Position numbers and translations under genes: made by a program. Below are positions 1-6,079 of a stretch of DNA of 7,502 bases, in pieces. This DNA is from Pseudomonadota bacterium (lineage in GTDB: Bacteria > Pseudomonadota > Alphaproteobacteria > Sphingomonadales > Sphingomonadaceae). The stretch lies in assembly GCA_023424095.1 (NCBI GenBank), contig JAFAEG010000036.1, forward strand, positions 1 to 7,502. The letters run 5' to 3'. A model generated the notes under the pieces. That model was not told the origin of the DNA. It was given only the letters and a program-made list of their open reading frames with translations, and searched no databases. Every line of letters begins with the position of its first letter. Positions within the stretch are counted from its first letter, which is position 1.

Positions 1-210
1 CGCCGGCGCCGTCGCCGTCGCCCCGACCGGCGGCGGGACGACATTGGCGGGCCCGGCTGGCGTCGTGGGTGCCGCGCCGCGTTCGGCCGCCGGGACCAGT
101 TCGACATTGCTGCTGCTGGGCGTGCGCGGCCAGAGCAGGATCGCGAGCAGACCGGTGACCACCACCGCCCCGCCGATCAAAGCCCTCTTGTCGCGCGCCT
201 GCAATTGCAT
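1..210 (-). CDS. Single-pass membrane protein of unknown function, N-terminal fragment cut by the left edge
   Basis: I do not recognise this protein with certainty. The visible 70 codons are open to the left edge. They encode a short charged start (MQLQARDKRAL), one hydrophobic segment at about residues 11-27 ending in WPR, then a linker rich in Pro, Ala and Thr at about residues 30-70. This suggests an inner-membrane protein with a short cytoplasmic N-terminus and a periplasmic remainder. The RDKRAL-plus-helix opening resembles PilO/GspM-type secretion proteins, and the Pro-rich linker resembles GspC or TonB; neither is established. The ATG is preceded by GGGG. A GTG two codons upstream (216-214) is an alternative start, and an in-frame TAA at 222-220 limits any longer one. 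It lies 41 bases downstream of the large PH-domain gene on the same strand, so co-transcription is possible. Confidence 0.6.
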   Translation of the reverse strand, partial: MQLQARDKRALIGGAVVVTGLLAILLWPRTPSSSNVELVPAAERGAAPTTPAGPANVVPPPVGATATAPA

Positions 211-251
211 CCCCACTGCTTAGGCGCGGCGGGCGCGCGGCTCAACGAATC

Positions 252-1727
252 TTAGGTGACAGGCAACTGGCCGCGGAGCCGGGCCCGGGCCGCATAGAAA
301 TCGGCCAGCAGCTCGACGGTCAGTTGCTCCGCCTCACCGCGGCCCAGGTCGGCGATGCGCGGCGCGCCGACACCGGGGGCGCCGGCGGTATCCGGGATCA
401 GGCCAGACAGACCCAGCAAGCGCTGCAGGGGGCCCCGGCGAGTCGAAACGATTTGCAGCTTTTCATGCGGAATGATCCACAAGCGCCGCGCGAACAGCCC
501 CTCGCGCACATAGAGCGCCCGCTCCCCGGCGAGATGCGCCTCGCGGAACCAGGCCAGCAGCGCGGCCAGCGCCATCGCCAGCAGGCCCAAGGCGAGCCAG
601 TTCGCATAGGGCAGATAGCGCGCGGCGAGCGCGGCGGCGGCGGCGGCCACGAGCCACGGCCCACAGCGGCGGAGCAAAGCGCGCGCCGGCGGGCGAGCCA
701 TCGCCTGCTCCGGAAGTGGCGGGAAACCCGCTTCGGCGAGAACATGGGCGATCTCGTCGCTGCGCGCGAAGGGCGCGGCATCCTGCACGCCGCCCTCCTT
801 CGCATCCGCGCCGAGCGTCTGAAAGGCGAGGCCGTGCCAGCCGAGCAGGCCGCCGATCAGCCCGGTCTCGATCCGCGCCGCCTCGGTCCGTCGCGCCGGG
901 ATCACCACTTCCGACAGGGTCAGCAGCCCACGCCGCCGGCGCAGCCCGGTCTCGCCGGACGTCAAAGTGAAATCATAATCGCGAAGCACGGTGCGAAGCA
1001 CGCCGCTGACCACGCCGAGCAGGGCCAGCAGGACGAGGACGATCGCGGCGGTGCGGAAGGTGAGCAGGCCGGCGACGCCATCGCCGCCGCGCGCTTCGAT
1101 CAGCCGCTCGATATCGACGATGCCGAGTTCGTCGAGATATTGCAGCGCGCCGAAGGCCAGAGCGATGAAGATCAGCGAAAAATTCAGCAGTCCGGAGACG
1201 AAGACGCGGCCGATCGACATGCGGAAGATGACCGGCTCGACCGGCGTTTCGACTGCCTCCTCCGACGCCTCCACCGGCGCGCGGTGCATCTCCCGCACGA
1301 GATCGCGCAGGCCGTGGGCGTCGCCAAGCTCGATCATGTCGAGCACGCCCTCGTCCTTCTTCGCCCCGCCAGTCTCGATCCGCACCTTGGCGGTGCCGAC
1401 CAGCCGCGCCAGCAACGGCTGCTCAATCGCGATGTCGCGCACCCGATCGAACGGGATCACCCGGCGCTGACGGCTGAGCAGGCCCTTCTCGATCACGATC
1501 TCCTGCGCGCGGATGTCGTAAGTGAAGCGCCACCAGCTGATCGCCGCGCCGAGCAGGAGGAAGGTGAGGATGCCGAGCGCGGCCAGCACCGCCAGGCCGG
1601 GATTGCGCTGGATCAGCACACCGATCGCGCCGACCATGCCGATCAGCGCGCCCGGCGCGGCCTTGATCGCATTGTCCACCATCGAAATCGGGTGGAGCCG
1701 GCGCGGGCCGGACAGCAGCTCCGTCAC
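252..1727 (-). CDS. YdbT-like membrane protein with three bacterial PH (bPH_2) domains
   Basis: A 491-residue inner-membrane protein of the COG3428 (YdbT) type, matching the family's usual length of about 490. Three bPH_2-type domains are visible at about residues 70-148, 251-332 and 398-478. Each contains a run of the type VIPFDRV or IIPHEKL followed by a partly conserved (P)LxRLxG element (PLLARLVG at 104-111, PLQRLLGL at 433-440). The middle copy is the most divergent. Hydrophobic segments lie near residues 26-65, 172-197, 225-247 and 355-393, so membrane pairs alternate with cytosolic PH domains. The GTG start overlaps the stop of the upstream YdbS-like gene (GTGA), and AGGA at 1737-1734 sits six bases before it, which fixes the start. 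In B. subtilis the ydbST pair is SigW-controlled and contributes to resistance to peptide antimicrobials. The exact activity is unknown, and a similar envelope role here is inference. Confidence 0.9.
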   Translation of the reverse strand: MTELLSGPRRLHPISMVDNAIKAAPGALIGMVGAIGVLIQRNPGLAVLAALGILTFLLLGAAISWWRFTYDIRAQEIVIEKGLLSRQRRVIPFDRVRDIAIEQPLLARLVGTAKVRIETGGAKKDEGVLDMIELGDAHGLRDLVREMHRAPVEASEEAVETPVEPVIFRMSIGRVFVSGLLNFSLIFIALAFGALQYLDELGIVDIERLIEARGGDGVAGLLTFRTAAIVLVLLALLGVVSGVLRTVLRDYDFTLTSGETGLRRRRGLLTLSEVVIPARRTEAARIETGLIGGLLGWHGLAFQTLGADAKEGGVQDAAPFARSDEIAHVLAEAGFPPLPEQAMARPPARALLRRCGPWLVAAAAAALAARYLPYANWLALGLLAMALAALLAWFREAHLAGERALYVREGLFARRLWIIPHEKLQIVSTRRGPLQRLLGLSGLIPDTAGAPGVGAPRIADLGRGEAEQLTVELLADFYAARARLRGQLPVT

Positions 1728-2245
1728 ACGAGGTCCTGGCGGATCTTGCCGCGGATATGGTCGCGCATCGCCTCGGCCGTGTCCGGGCGAAGACCAGGCA
1801 GCTTCACCGCCGCCCCACGGGTGCCGGCGGTGTTAAGCACGAGCGTGGCGAGGCCGAGCGCGCGCTGCAGCGGCCCCTGCGCGATATCGATATGCTGTAC
1901 CCGGCCGAACGGCACGACCGTGAGCTGGCGGATCAGATTGCCATGCTTGACGATCAGTTCGTCCTCGCGCTGGTCATAGCCCCAGGCCCGGTAGCGCCGG
2001 CGCGGCAGCAGGAAACTCGCGGCGATCAGCACTGGCACCGCGATGCCGGTGAGCAGCCATGGCGAGAGGAACGGCGGCTTCCACGGCTGGCGCGCCAGCC
2101 AGAGCTCGGCAAAGACGATCGCCGCGATCAGGACCAGCGCTCCGATCAGGAAGCGGATGCGGAGCAGGGTCAGCTGACGGGGTTCGAGCGGTGTCACGGC
2201 CAACAGGCTTAGCCGCGCCGCGCGCAAGCGCCAGAGAATTTGCAC
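1724..2245 (-). CDS. YdbS-like membrane protein with one bacterial PH (bPH_2) domain
   Basis: A small inner-membrane protein of the COG3402 (YdbS) type and presumed partner of the large PH protein that follows. Counting from the internal GTG at 2197, two transmembrane helices lie at about residues 11-31 and 44-64, and a bPH_2 domain at about 72-149. The domain carries the family hallmarks VVPFGRVQHIDI, GPLQRALGL and NTAG. The start is uncertain. GTG at 2245 gives 173 residues and has AAGGG four bases upstream. GTG at 2197 gives 157 residues, close to the 159 of B. subtilis YdbS, and begins with the usual short LEPRQL-type lead, but has no visible ribosome site. The last codons overlap the next gene's GTG start in a GTGA junction, so translation of the two is probably coupled. 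The role is probably envelope maintenance or peptide tolerance, by analogy only. Confidence 0.88.
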   Translation of the reverse strand: MQILWRLRAARLSLLAVTPLEPRQLTLLRIRFLIGALVLIAAIVFAELWLARQPWKPPFLSPWLLTGIAVPVLIAASFLLPRRRYRAWGYDQREDELIVKHGNLIRQLTVVPFGRVQHIDIAQGPLQRALGLATLVLNTAGTRGAAVKLPGLRPDTAEAMRDHIRGKIRQDLV

Positions 2246-2310
2246 CCCGCCCTTGCTCGCCGCCCGGCCTCCTCCCTAAGGGATAGGCAGAACAGGGGAA
2301 GCTCAACCGC
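2246..2310. promoter_or_regulatory. Divergent intergenic region, presumed to hold promoters for both sides
   Basis: This 65-base gap separates divergently read genes, the YdbS-like gene to the left and the lipoprotein methyltransferase to the right, so it should hold at least one start of transcription for each. On the plus strand AGGGGAA at 2294-2300 is a good ribosome site for ATG 2311. A weak sigma70-like pair, TTGCTC (2253-2258) and TAAGGG (2277-2282) with 18 bases between, is not convincing. On the minus strand a strong AGGGAGGAGG (2277-2268) lies too far from GTG 2245 to serve it well. No clear operator or repeat is visible. Confidence 0.35.
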
Positions 2311-3093
2311 ATGAAGCGCCTTACACTGACGTTTGCCGCCGCCTTGGCGCTCGCGGGTTGCCAGCAAGCGGCCAACCAGACGGCCAACGCCCCCGTGGAC
2401 ATGGCCGAGGCGCCGCAGGGCGCATCGGAATATGACGTCGTGCGCGCGATGCTCGAACTGGCCAATGTCGGCCCGAACGACCTGGTCGTCGATCTCGGCT
2501 CGGGCGACGGCCGAATCCCCATTCTCGCCGCCCGCGAGAAGGGCGCGCGCGGCATGGGCGTGGAAATCGACCAGAGGTTGATCCAGCAATCGAATGCCAG
2601 CGCACGCGAGGCCGGAGTCGCCGACAAGGTGCGCTTCCGGCAGGAAGATCTGTTCGTCACCCCGCTGAACGACGTCACCGTGCTGACCGTCTTCCTGCTG
2701 CCCGAGATCAATCTTCAGCTGCGGCCGAAAATCCTGGCGCAGATGCGCCCCGGTTCTCGGGTGGTCAGCAACACCTTCGATATGGGCGACTGGCGACCTG
2801 ATGCGCGCCGCGAAGTCGGCGGCACGACGATCCTGATGTGGACCGTGCCGGCGCAGGTCGAGGGGCGCTGGCGGCTCAGCCAGGGCGAGGCGTCCGGCGA
2901 GCTGGCCCTGACCCAGCGCTATCAGGATTTGTCGGGCCAACTCGGCGGCCGCGACCTGGGCAATCCGAGCCTTGCGGGCGACCGCATCGCCTTCACTGCC
3001 GATCTCGGCCAGGGCGCGCGCCGGTTCGAGGGCCGGGTCGAGGGCGACCGGATCGTCGGCGACGGCTGGGAAGCGGTCCGCGCCGGGGGCTGA
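2311..3093 (+). CDS. FAM173/ATPSCKMT-like class I SAM-dependent methyltransferase with lipoprotein signal peptide
   Basis: A 260-residue protein with two parts not usually found together. Residues 1-17 form a lipoprotein signal peptide: MKR, a hydrophobic core, then the lipobox L14-A15-G16-C17. Glutamine at position +2 would not retain it in the inner membrane by the E. coli rule. A linker follows, then a Rossmann methyltransferase domain at about 40-180. This has motif I VVDLGSGDGRIP (59-70), the acidic residue E85 in GVEID, ED at 112-113, and the family motifs FLLPEINLQLRP and FDMGDW (156-161). The last 75 or so residues look beta-rich and are unassigned. Eukaryotic relatives methylate lysines of mitochondrial proteins; the substrate here is unknown. 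The start is set by AGGGGAA ten bases upstream. The membrane gene downstream begins six bases after the stop. Methyltransferase fold: confident. Export: inferred from the lipobox. Confidence 0.9.
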   Translation: MKRLTLTFAAALALAGCQQAANQTANAPVDMAEAPQGASEYDVVRAMLELANVGPNDLVVDLGSGDGRIPILAAREKGARGMGVEIDQRLIQQSNASAREAGVADKVRFRQEDLFVTPLNDVTVLTVFLLPEINLQLRPKILAQMRPGSRVVSNTFDMGDWRPDARREVGGTTILMWTVPAQVEGRWRLSQGEASGELALTQRYQDLSGQLGGRDLGNPSLAGDRIAFTADLGQGARRFEGRVEGDRIVGDGWEAVRAGG

Positions 3094-3099
3094 TTCGCC

Positions 3100-3693
3100 A
3101 TGCCGGTCGTGATCGCCGGGCTTATCCTGTCCTTTCTGGTGATGGCGCTGTTCGGCGACAGTGCGCTCGATCGCGCCTTGCTGCTCCTGCTCGACGGGCG
3201 CGGCCTGCCGAATCTGGGCCAGGTTGCGGCGGTCATTCACTGGTGCGCGCAGCCTTTGCCCTTGCTGGCGCTGGTCGGCGTCGGCGCGGGACTTCTCCTG
3301 GTGCGGCGGCGATGGTCGGAGGCCATGCTGCTTGGCGGCATCGCGATCGCCGGTTGGCTGCTGGTGCTCGCCGCGCAAAGCCTCACGCTGCCGCTTCGGC
3401 CCATCACCAGTGTCAGCCCCGCTGCCGGGGCGGCCTATCCAGACATGAGTGCGGCGCTGGCGACGATCGCGGCCTTCACGCTCGCCTTCCTGCTGACGAG
3501 GCGCGCGCGGGCCCGTGGCTGGGCGCTGGCCGGGGCGGCGCTGTTCTCCGCTGCCGCCGGCGTCGCCGCGATCGTGGCGGCGAGCGCCTGGCCGAGCGGC
3601 GTGGTCGGCGGCTGGGCACTCGGCCTTGCCTGGACGCTCACCGCCTTGCTGATCGCCCGCGCCGACATCGGCGACGGCACGCGCGGCCACTAA
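3100..3693 (+). CDS. Multi-pass membrane protein, PAP2-like but lacking the catalytic residues
   Basis: A 197-residue, very hydrophobic protein with about five or six transmembrane helices. Its layout follows the PAP2 acid phosphatase superfamily (undecaprenyl-pyrophosphate or phosphatidate phosphatases). LPLRP (97-101) fits the end of the KX6RP motif, but Q93 stands where lysine belongs. YPDMSAA (113-119) fits PSGHAA with Ser in place of His. AWPSGVVGGWALG (163-175) fits the canonical HWPSDVVGGWALG, with catalytic His replaced by Ala and Asp by Gly, and Ala also at the motif's Arg position. If the alignment is right, the protein cannot be a working phosphatase and may bind a lipid or a partner instead. 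The ATG start is six bases after the methyltransferase stop with no strong ribosome site, suggesting coupled expression. Its TAA overlaps the stop of the convergent DUF938 gene. As a gene it is confident; PAP2 descent is likely. Confidence 0.85.
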   Translation: MPVVIAGLILSFLVMALFGDSALDRALLLLLDGRGLPNLGQVAAVIHWCAQPLPLLALVGVGAGLLLVRRRWSEAMLLGGIAIAGWLLVLAAQSLTLPLRPITSVSPAAGAAYPDMSAALATIAAFTLAFLLTRRARARGWALAGAALFSAAAGVAAIVAASAWPSGVVGGWALGLAWTLTALLIARADIGDGTRGH

Positions 3694-4283
3694 AGCCGGC
3701 GATAGACCAGGATCAGATTGTTCGCCGGCATTTCCACGAGCCGGTCAAAGGCGAAGCCGAGCCCCGCTGCGCTTTCCGTCACGGCCTCCACCGTCCGAAG
3801 CCCCCAGGCCGGATTGCGCGACTGCAGGGATTGGTCGAACGCCTCGTTGCTCGGCGCGGTCTCCACGCCGGCGCGCCGGTAGGGCCCGTAGAGGATCAAC
3901 GGCGCTCCAGGGACCAACAGACGCGACGCATTCCGAAGCAGGCCGAGCGTCGCAGTCCATGGGCTGATGTGCACCATGTTGATGCACAGAATCGCGGCGG
4001 CATGGTCCACCGGCCAGGTCTCCGCTGCGGCGTCCAGCTCTAACGGGGCGCGGAGATTGGGGAGCGCGCAATCATCAACATAGGCCCGGATCGAAGCCAG
4101 CGCGTCGGCATCCGGATCGGTCGGCTGCCAGTCGAGCCGCGGAAACCGCTCGGCCAGGAACAGGGCATGCTCGCCCGCGCCGCTCGCCACCTCCAGCACC
4201 AGGCCGGTGGCGGGTAGAAGCTCCGCCAGCACCGCCGCGATCGGCTCCTTGTTGCGCGCCGTCGCCGGCGATCTCAGCTTCAC
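3690..4283 (-). CDS. DUF938 family SAM-dependent methyltransferase-like protein
   Basis: A 197-residue soluble protein of the DUF938 family (human homologue METTL26), a class I methyltransferase fold with no established substrate. Family landmarks are present in order: SPATARNKEPI (5-15); VLEVASGAGEHALFLAE (29-45), which includes the SAM-binding glycine-rich loop; WQPTDPD (52-58); NMVHISPW (102-109); LYGPYRR (131-137); SNEAFDQSL (145-153); and VEMPANNL (183-190). I chose the GTG at 4283-4281 because it overlaps the stop of the upstream TMEM175-like gene as GTGA and places the N-terminus just before the conserved SPAT motif. A GTG at 4307 would add eight residues and overlap more deeply. The gene ends with TAG at 3692-3690, overlapping the stop of the convergent PAP2-like gene. 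Expression is probably coupled to the channel-like gene upstream, though no functional link is known. Confidence 0.92.
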   Translation of the reverse strand: MKLRSPATARNKEPIAAVLAELLPATGLVLEVASGAGEHALFLAERFPRLDWQPTDPDADALASIRAYVDDCALPNLRAPLELDAAAETWPVDHAAAILCINMVHISPWTATLGLLRNASRLLVPGAPLILYGPYRRAGVETAPSNEAFDQSLQSRNPAWGLRTVEAVTESAAGLGFAFDRLVEMPANNLILVYRRL

Positions 4284-4918
4284 GCGTCCGGCTCGCTGCC
4301 CAGCCACGGATAGCGCCAGACGAACAGGCCGATGCTGAGCGGCAGGGTGGCATAGAGGAAGGGCGCGAAATTCTTGGTCGCGGGGATCGCCGCGAGCAGG
4401 GTCGAGAGGAGACCGGTGGCGACGAGAATCGACCAGACCCCCTTCTCGCCCCGCGCGCCCTGCCAGCGCGGATCGCCCGCCTTGCGCAAGGCGCGCTCCG
4501 CCTCCCAGAACAGCAGGGCCAGCACCCCCGCCATCGCCACGAAGCCGATGCCGTAGATGGTGAACATGCCGCCGATGTCGCCGGCGAAACGAACCCCCGA
4601 GCCGCCGAGATAGGAGGCAAAGGAGGCCGACATCGCCTGCAGCGGCGGGATGTAGATCATCACGAAGAATACGAGCGCGAAGCTCAGGGCGACCGACAGG
4701 GCACCGCCGTCGCCGCGATATTCGCGCCAGCGGACGTGGCCGTACCAGAACATGCCGATGATCGTGAAGCCGATGGCGAAGACGGGCACGTTGGCCATCG
4801 CCGTGCGCAATTCGTCGATGCTAGTCGGGATCGTGCTGTTGCCGATCACCAGCAGCGACAAAGCGAACGCGAAGGCCGCGTCGGTGAAACTGTCGAGGCG
4901 TCCGGTGGCGCGGCTCAT
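4280..4918 (-). CDS. TMEM175 (DUF1211) family potassium-channel-like membrane protein
   Basis: A 212-residue inner-membrane protein with about six hydrophobic segments, the usual size and layout of single-repeat bacterial TMEM175 homologues. These form tetrameric potassium-selective channels lacking the classical selectivity filter. The signature RxxxFSD appears near the N-terminus as R7-LDS-F11-T12-D13, with Thr replacing Ser, followed by the pore-lining first helix AAFAFALSLLVIG. The second hallmark, a Trp and His in helix 2, appears as MFWYGHVRW (56-64). The usual threonine of helix 1 (ITLL) is serine here. The ATG at 4918-4916 has no visible ribosome site, but the signature starts six residues later, so nothing longer is needed; the frame stays open upstream only as a shadow of the DUF2167 gene. 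The stop overlaps the DUF938 start. Family membership is confident; channel activity and ion preference are inferred. Confidence 0.9.
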   Translation of the reverse strand: MSRATGRLDSFTDAAFAFALSLLVIGNSTIPTSIDELRTAMANVPVFAIGFTIIGMFWYGHVRWREYRGDGGALSVALSFALVFFVMIYIPPLQAMSASFASYLGGSGVRFAGDIGGMFTIYGIGFVAMAGVLALLFWEAERALRKAGDPRWQGARGEKGVWSILVATGLLSTLLAAIPATKNFAPFLYATLPLSIGLFVWRYPWLGSEPDA

Positions 4919-5035
4919 GGCGCGATGGCTAACACGCCCCCGAAACCGCCCGCAATCCCTGTCCCGTCCCGTCCCCATTTCGCGCTGGCCATCGTCAGAT
5001 CGCTGTGTCAGACTTCGCGCATACCGGGGGGTATC
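4919..5035. promoter_or_regulatory. Divergent intergenic region between the TMEM175-like and DUF2167 genes
   Basis: These 117 bases lie between two divergently read starts and should hold promoters for both. No convincing -35/-10 pair is visible for either. A short run of TCCCG-type repeats lies at about 4961-4976. The most structured part is the ATACC-GGGG-GGTAT inverted repeat at 5021-5034, annotated separately, which overlaps the presumed ribosome site of the DUF2167 gene. Confidence 0.35.
5021..5034 (+). promoter_or_regulatory. G-tract inverted repeat (ATACC-GGGG-GGTAT), possible operator or ribosome-site hairpin
   Basis: A perfect 5-base inverted repeat, ATACC and GGTAT, encloses GGGG so that six G lie in a row, two to five bases before the DUF2167 start codons. 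A G-tract flanked by ATAC/GTAT-type arms is the general form of operators bound by CsoR/RcnR/FrmR repressors, which sense metals or formaldehyde. The G-run is also the only plausible ribosome site for the gene, so a bound repressor or a hairpin would block translation initiation or transcription. No gene of that repressor family lies in the window. The sequence is seen; the role is inference. Confidence 0.3.
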
Positions 5036-6079
5036 ATGATGAAAATTCGGCACTCTTTGTTGCTCGCGGGCCTGCTCGCGCTGGCGCCCGTCGCCGCCTT
5101 CAGCGCGCCGGCGGCGGAGAAAGCGAAAGCGCCGGCCGTGATGATTCCGGCGGAAGCCGACATCCCTCCCGAGCTCCGCGCCAGGCTCGAAAGCATCGCC
5201 GCCCGGCTCACGCCGCAATCGGGGGACATCCGCATCCCGTCGGCCAATGCGGTCCTTCACCTTGGCGAAAATTATTATTTCCTGCCGGCCGAACAGGCGC
5301 GCGCGATCTTGGTCGATGCCTGGGGCAACCCGCCGCAAGCCACGACCGACGTGCTCGGCATCGTCTTTCCGGCCGGAAAGACCTTCGTCGACAGCAGCTG
5401 GGGCGCTGTCATTACCTATGAGAATAGCGGCTATGTCAGCGACGACGATGCCGAGGCGACCGATTATGACGCGCTGATCGCCCAGATCCACGAAGCCGAG
5501 CCGACGATCAATGCGCAGCGCACGGCGCAGGGCTATCCCGCCCAGCATCTGGTCGGTTGGGCCCAGCCGCCCTCCTACGACCGCAACACGCACAGCCTCG
5601 TCTGGGCGCAGAACATCCAGATGGGGAGCGATCCCGACAATTCGCTCAATTACGACATCCGCCTGCTGGGGCGGCACGGCGTGCTCAGCCTGAACATGGT
5701 CTCGGTGATGTCGGAGCTCTCCGAGACCCGCGCCGCGGCGCAGAGCTTCGCCGCCGCCGCCGAGTTCGAGCCCGGCTCGCGCTACGCCGATTTCCAGTCG
5801 GGCGACCGGGTGGCGGAATATGGCGTCGGCGGGCTGGTCGCGGCGGGCGTCGGCGTTGCCGTCGCAAAGAAAGCCGGCTTCCTCGCCGTGCTGCTGATCT
5901 TCCTCAAGAAGTTCGGCATCTTCATCGTCGCCGGCCTCGCGCTCGCCTTCGGCGCGATCCGCAAGCTGTTCCGGCGCGAGGAAGAGCCGGTCTATTATGA
6001 AGAGCCCGAATGGTCGGAGCCAGAGCCGGCCCCGGCCGGGCCGGCCGAGGATGCCCCGGTCACGCTCGACAAGCGCTGA
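5036..6079 (+). CDS. DUF2167 family membrane protein with signal peptide
   Basis: A 347-residue protein of the DUF2167 family; its biochemical function is not known. Residues 1 to about 26 are a signal peptide (MKIRHS, hydrophobic core, then AFSAPA). The conserved domain at about 45-265 shows family landmarks: WGNPP (96-100), GIVFPAG, ENSGYVSDDDAEATDYDAL (129-147), GWAQPPSYD (174-182), LVWAQN (188-193), LNYDIRLLGRHGVLSLN (204-220) and YADFQSGDRVAEYGVGGL (250-267). A transmembrane region follows at about 264-305, then a basic IRKLFRR stop and an acidic, proline-rich tail at about 314-340. The bulk is thus probably periplasmic with a short cytoplasmic tail. Two adjacent ATGs (5036 and 5039) are possible starts; the second sits eight bases after the G-rich presumed ribosome site. 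The gene appears to stand alone, divergent from the channel-like gene and convergent with gcvPB. Confidence 0.92.
   Translation: MMKIRHSLLLAGLLALAPVAAFSAPAAEKAKAPAVMIPAEADIPPELRARLESIAARLTPQSGDIRIPSANAVLHLGENYYFLPAEQARAILVDAWGNPPQATTDVLGIVFPAGKTFVDSSWGAVITYENSGYVSDDDAEATDYDALIAQIHEAEPTINAQRTAQGYPAQHLVGWAQPPSYDRNTHSLVWAQNIQMGSDPDNSLNYDIRLLGRHGVLSLNMVSVMSELSETRAAAQSFAAAAEFEPGSRYADFQSGDRVAEYGVGGLVAAGVGVAVAKKAGFLAVLLIFLKKFGIFIVAGLALAFGAIRKLFRREEEPVYYEEPEWSEPEPAPAGPAEDAPVTLDKR

Noticed and set aside
1..22. Short GCC/GTC repeat at the left edge
   Set aside because: It is explained by codons for an Ala/Thr-rich linker in the minus-strand fragment; too short for a repeat element.
598..660. GCG-repeat-like tract
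   Set aside because: It encodes a run of alanines in a transmembrane helix of the YdbT-like protein; not a separate repeat feature.
324..1979. Long plus-strand open frame (551 codons) opposite the PH-domain genes
   Set aside because: It is antisense to two well-recognised proteins. Its translation is Arg/Gln/Asp-rich low-complexity sequence without domains, as expected for an open frame opposite high-GC codons.
2209..3690. Long minus-strand open frame opposite the methyltransferase and PAP2-like genes
   Set aside because: The translation is Arg/Gln/Ala/Asp-rich with no recognisable motif, while the opposite strand carries clear methyltransferase and PAP2-type motifs with a lipobox and a good ribosome site.
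4736..5035. Upstream extension of the DUF2167 frame
   Set aside because: It would bury the signal peptide 100 residues inside the protein and overlaps the TMEM175-like coding region.
4919..5677. N-terminal extension of the TMEM175-like gene (open frame continues to 5677)
   Set aside because: The family signature begins at residue 7 from ATG 4918. The extension is antisense to the DUF2167 gene and has no membrane or domain pattern.
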